A stretch of 64,000 bases of DNA from Paraburkholderia diazotrophica. GTDB taxonomy: Bacteria; Pseudomonadota; Gammaproteobacteria; Burkholderiales; Burkholderiaceae. The DNA is taken from assembly GCF_900108945.1 (NCBI RefSeq), contig NZ_FNYE01000016.1, positions 95,394-159,393 of the forward strand, in the 5' to 3' direction. Below, one piece after another: positions 61,559-64,000 of this stretch. A model generated the notes under the pieces. The model was given only the letters and a program-made list of their open reading frames with translations. It made no database searches and was not told the origin of the DNA. Positions within the stretch are counted from its first letter, which is position 1; each line of letters starts with the position of its first letter. The translations under genes and the position numbers were made by a program.

Positions 61559-62056
61559 CTATCGGGAGGGCCCGACTGAATGCGTTTGCACGAAGTCGAG
61601 CGGGAAACGCCGGCCTGCGAGATAGTCTTCGACACACTGCATCACCAGCGGCGTGCGATGCCGTTGGGGGCACGCGCGCAACTCGTCGGCGCTCATCCAC
61701 ACCGTGCGGACGATGTCGGGATCGAGCGCGCGGCCCTCTGTGAGCGCGCCTTCTGTCGAGCCGCAATACGTGAAGCGCAGGTACGTGACGCCATCGGCGG
61801 GGCCGTCGACGGTGTCCGGCCGGCTGAAGTGTGTCATGTACACGCCGACGAGCGCGTCGGGCGCGAACGCATGCGCCGTTTCTTCGAGCGTTTCGCGGAT
61901 GACGGCTTGCGCCAGCGTCTCGCCTGCTTCCAGATGTCCGGCGGGCTGGTTGAGGCGCAGCCCGGCGGGCGTGTGCTCTTCGACCAGCAGAAAGCGCCCG
62001 TCGCGTTCGACGACGGCCGCCACCGTCACATGCGGGGCCCAGGTTTCCGGTTTCAT
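61559..62056 (-). CDS. nudJ: NUDIX hydrolase, NudJ-like
   Basis: The 165-residue protein has the Nudix box 'GHLEAGETLAQAVIRETLEETAH' (GX5EX7REUXEEXGU form, with the last glycine replaced by alanine). The N-terminal 'MKPETWAPHVTVAAVVERDGRFLLVEE' matches NudJ, a phosphatase for thiamine pyrophosphate-type and nucleoside substrates. It precedes mnmA in the same order as E. coli nudJ-mnmA. Substrate is inferred from the subfamily. Confidence 0.88.
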   Translation of the reverse strand: MKPETWAPHVTVAAVVERDGRFLLVEEHTPAGLRLNQPAGHLEAGETLAQAVIRETLEETAHAFAPDALVGVYMTHFSRPDTVDGPADGVTYLRFTYCGSTEGALTEGRALDPDIVRTVWMSADELRACPQRHRTPLVMQCVEDYLAGRRFPLDFVQTHSVGPSR

Positions 62057-62339
62057 GGGACGGCATTTTACCGGTTACGAGCCGGGCCTGCCGGTGCGCG
62101 CAAGGACGACACGCTGCGCTGCTTAGCACATGTCGGTAAAAAAAGCACGAAGGATCGCGTTCCTGAATACCGGGATCGTTACAGATTTCGATCCGTCACC
62201 TGACTTCGGTTAAAGTTGCAGCGTTGGCTGAAGCCCCAGCCGTGCGTTGCCGTTGCACTTGCCCCATTGCATTGCCGGCGTTGCCCCTCGTCGGCGATTC
62301 CAGATTTTCATAACAGAAGATGGTCGAGGAGGTTTAACG

Positions 62340-63482
62340 ATGCACATCGGAGTGCCAGCCGAGACGCGGCCGTATGAAACACGCGTCGCCGCGACGCCCG
62401 AGACGGTCAAGAAGTACGTGTCGCAGGGTCACAGAGTCACCGTACAGAGCGGCGCCGGAACGGGAGCCAGTTATCTGGACGATGCCTATTCAGCAGCAGG
62501 GGCGGAACTCGTCGATGCGCCGACAGCGCTCGGCGCGGAGATCGTTCTCAAAGTCCAGACGCCCACCGATTCAGAACTGCCGCTTCTTAAACGCGGCGCG
62601 GTGCTGATCGGCATGCTCGAGCCTTTTAATACGGAGAATTCATCAAAGCTTGCAGCAGCGGGCATCACTGCCTTCTCGCTGGAAGCCGCGCCGCGTACGA
62701 CGCGCGCGCAAAGTCTCGACGTATTGTCGTCTCAAGCCAACATCGCAGGCTACAAGGCGGTGCTGCTTGCGGCCGACCTTTACCCGCGCTTCATGCCGAT
62801 GCTGATGACGGCTGCCGGCACGGTAAAGGCCGCGCGCGTACTGATTCTCGGCGCGGGCGTCGCGGGCCTGCAGGCGATTGCGACCGCGAAGCGTCTTGGC
62901 GCCGTGATCGAAGCGTCGGACGTGCGGCCCGCCGTGAAGGAGCAGATCGAGTCGCTCGGGGCGAAGTTCCTCGATGTGCCTTACGAAACCGCTGAAGAGC
63001 GCGAAGCAGCCGAAGGCGTCGGCGGCTACGCGCGGCCGATGCCGCCTTCGTGGCTCACGCGCCAGTCGGCGCTCGTTCACGAGCGCGCGAAGCAGGCCGA
63101 CGTCATCATCTCGACCGCGCTGATTCCGGGCCGTCCCGCACCGACGCTGCTTTCCGTCGAAACCGTGCAGGCGATGAAGCCAGGCTCCGTGCTCATTGAC
63201 CTCGCGGCCGGACGCGGCGCCGAGTACGAAGGCAACCGCGGCGGCAACTGTCCGTTGACGGAAGCCGACAAGGTCGTCGTCAAGCACGGCGTGACGATCG
63301 CGGGCTATACGAATCTCGCGTCGATGGTCGCGTCGGATGCCTCCGCACTGTACGCGCGCAATCTGCTCGACTTCATGAAGCTGATCGTCACGAAGGAAGG
63401 CGCACTCAATATCGATCTCGCGGACGACATCGTCGCGGCCACGCTGCTGGCACGCGACGGCGAAGTCACGCGCAAGGCATAA
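62340..63482 (+). CDS. pntAA: NAD(P) transhydrogenase subunit alpha part 1
   Basis: PntAA is the NAD(H)-binding domain I of proton-translocating transhydrogenase. The 380-residue protein starts 'MHIGVPAETRPYETRVAATPETVKKY' and has the Rossmann block 'ARVLILGAGVAGLQAIATAKRLGA' and the mobile loop 'GYARPMPPSWLTRQSALV'. ATG 62340 has a GAGGAGG seven bases upstream. The alpha subunit is split here into two genes, unlike the fused E. coli PntA. pntAB starts 18 bases later. Confidence 0.96.
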   Translation: MHIGVPAETRPYETRVAATPETVKKYVSQGHRVTVQSGAGTGASYLDDAYSAAGAELVDAPTALGAEIVLKVQTPTDSELPLLKRGAVLIGMLEPFNTENSSKLAAAGITAFSLEAAPRTTRAQSLDVLSSQANIAGYKAVLLAADLYPRFMPMLMTAAGTVKAARVLILGAGVAGLQAIATAKRLGAVIEASDVRPAVKEQIESLGAKFLDVPYETAEEREAAEGVGGYARPMPPSWLTRQSALVHERAKQADVIISTALIPGRPAPTLLSVETVQAMKPGSVLIDLAAGRGAEYEGNRGGNCPLTEADKVVVKHGVTIAGYTNLASMVASDASALYARNLLDFMKLIVTKEGALNIDLADDIVAATLLARDGEVTRKA

Positions 63483-63500
63483 GGGAAGAGGAGACGGGAG

Positions 63501-63833
63501 ATGGAAGTCATCAACCATACCGTGATCAACCTGATCATTTTCGTGCTGGCGATCTACGTCGGCTACCACGTCGTCTGGAACGTGACGCCGGCGCTGCATA
63601 CGCCGCTGATGGCCGTGACCAACGCGATTTCGGCGATCGTGATCGTCGGGGCGATGCTCGCGGCGGGCCTCACGGTCGGCGGCGCGGGCAAGTTCTTCGG
63701 CACGATCGCCGTGGCGCTCGCCGCCGTCAACGTGTTCGGCGGGTTCCTCGTGACACGGCGGATGCTGGAGATGTTCAAGAAGAAGGAGCCGAAGAAAATC
63801 GCGGCTCCCGGTGGTTCGAAGGAGGGCGCGTAA
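63501..63833 (+). CDS. pntAB: NAD(P) transhydrogenase subunit alpha part 2
   Basis: The 110-residue protein supplies the alpha-side membrane helices (domain II): three to four hydrophobic segments ('LIIFVLAIYVGYHVVWNV', 'AISAIVIVGAMLAAGL', 'TIAVALAAVNVFGGFLV'). It corresponds to the C-terminal part of E. coli PntA. Its stop touches the pntB start (TAAATG). Confidence 0.95.
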   Translation: MEVINHTVINLIIFVLAIYVGYHVVWNVTPALHTPLMAVTNAISAIVIVGAMLAAGLTVGGAGKFFGTIAVALAAVNVFGGFLVTRRMLEMFKKKEPKKIAAPGGSKEGA

Positions 63834-64000
63834 ATGAGCATGAACGTCGTTACGCTCCTTTATCTGATCGCCTCCACCTGCTTCATCCAGGCGCTCAAGG
63901 GACTGTCGAATCCGAAGAGCGCGCGCGCCGGCAACGTGTTCGGCATGGTCGGCATGGCGATCGCGATTCTGACGACCGTCGCGCTGATCGCGAAGCAGGC
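63834..64000 (+). CDS. pntB: NAD(P) transhydrogenase subunit beta, 5' part
   Basis: The first 55 codons are visible and run off the window. 'LLYLIASTCFIQALKGLSNPKSARAGNVFGMVGMAIAIL' is the N-terminal membrane part of PntB. ATG 63834 or 63840 may be the start. It completes the pntAA-pntAB-pntB operon. Confidence 0.95.
   Translation, partial: MSMNVVTLLYLIASTCFIQALKGLSNPKSARAGNVFGMVGMAIAILTTVALIAKQ

Overview
The window is ordinary chromosomal DNA of a high-GC betaproteobacterium, most likely Burkholderia sensu lato (Burkholderia or Paraburkholderia). This rests on protein character and on gene orders I know from that group: divergent fur/bamE followed by dapB-exbB-exbD-leuS-lptE-holA-proA; dusB-fis-purH-ruvCAB; pepP-ubiH; rplM-rpsI-erpA; and hexR-edd-eda. 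No database search was possible, so species is not claimed. I see no prophage, IS element, CRISPR array, integron or tRNA gene.

Layout. 1-1.6 kb: 3' end of a barstar-like gene, rsmE, and a VOC-fold protein. 2.3-5.4 kb: tkt and gap (central carbon). 5.5-9.5 kb: a purine-nitrogen module made of a GntR/FadR-type regulator, a divergent DctA-type transporter, allantoicase and ureidoglycolate lyase. Three similar operator-like palindromes lie between the regulator and the transporter. 9.6-20 kb: fur, the OMP and LPS assembly lipoproteins bamE and lptE, dapB, exbBD, leuS, holA, proA and a HemJ-like gene. 20.1-23.6 kb: a repeat-rich trimeric autotransporter adhesin whose 3' end is damaged. 23.8-29.7 kb: a gluconate/Entner-Doudoroff module (hexR, edd, eda, gntP, gntK). 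29.7-33.7 kb: purB, a HypT-like LysR regulator and gdhA. 34.1-37.2 kb: a glutamate/aspartate ABC transporter (gltIJKL). 37.5-41.1 kb: an unknown Cys-rich protein, a class II amidotransferase, pyrC and a DUF3025 gene. 41.1-44.1 kb: rnpB, osmC-like, a candidate small RNA, rplM-rpsI and erpA. 44.2-48 kb: anmK, tyrS, dtd and a histidine phosphatase. 48.1-53.6 kb: ruvB, ruvA, ruvC, purH, fis and dusB on the minus strand. 53.7-64 kb: ubiH, pepP, a GST-like gene, an M48 lipoprotein protease, a stand-alone membrane-linked glutamate synthase-like protein, mnmA, nudJ-like and the start of pntAA-pntAB-pntB.

Most genes are core housekeeping. The points worth a second look are regulatory or structural. 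First is a putative small RNA upstream of rplM, with its own near-consensus promoter, a terminator and C-rich anti-Shine-Dalgarno loops. Second is the adhesin gene, which runs out of frame and keeps only the last few codons of its membrane anchor. Third are the operator sets that fit the FadR-type regulator of the allantoate module and HexR. Fourth is a terminator placed inside the glt operon. Fifth is a Cys-rich protein of unknown function. All calls come from reading the sequence and from family knowledge; none was verified by search or experiment.
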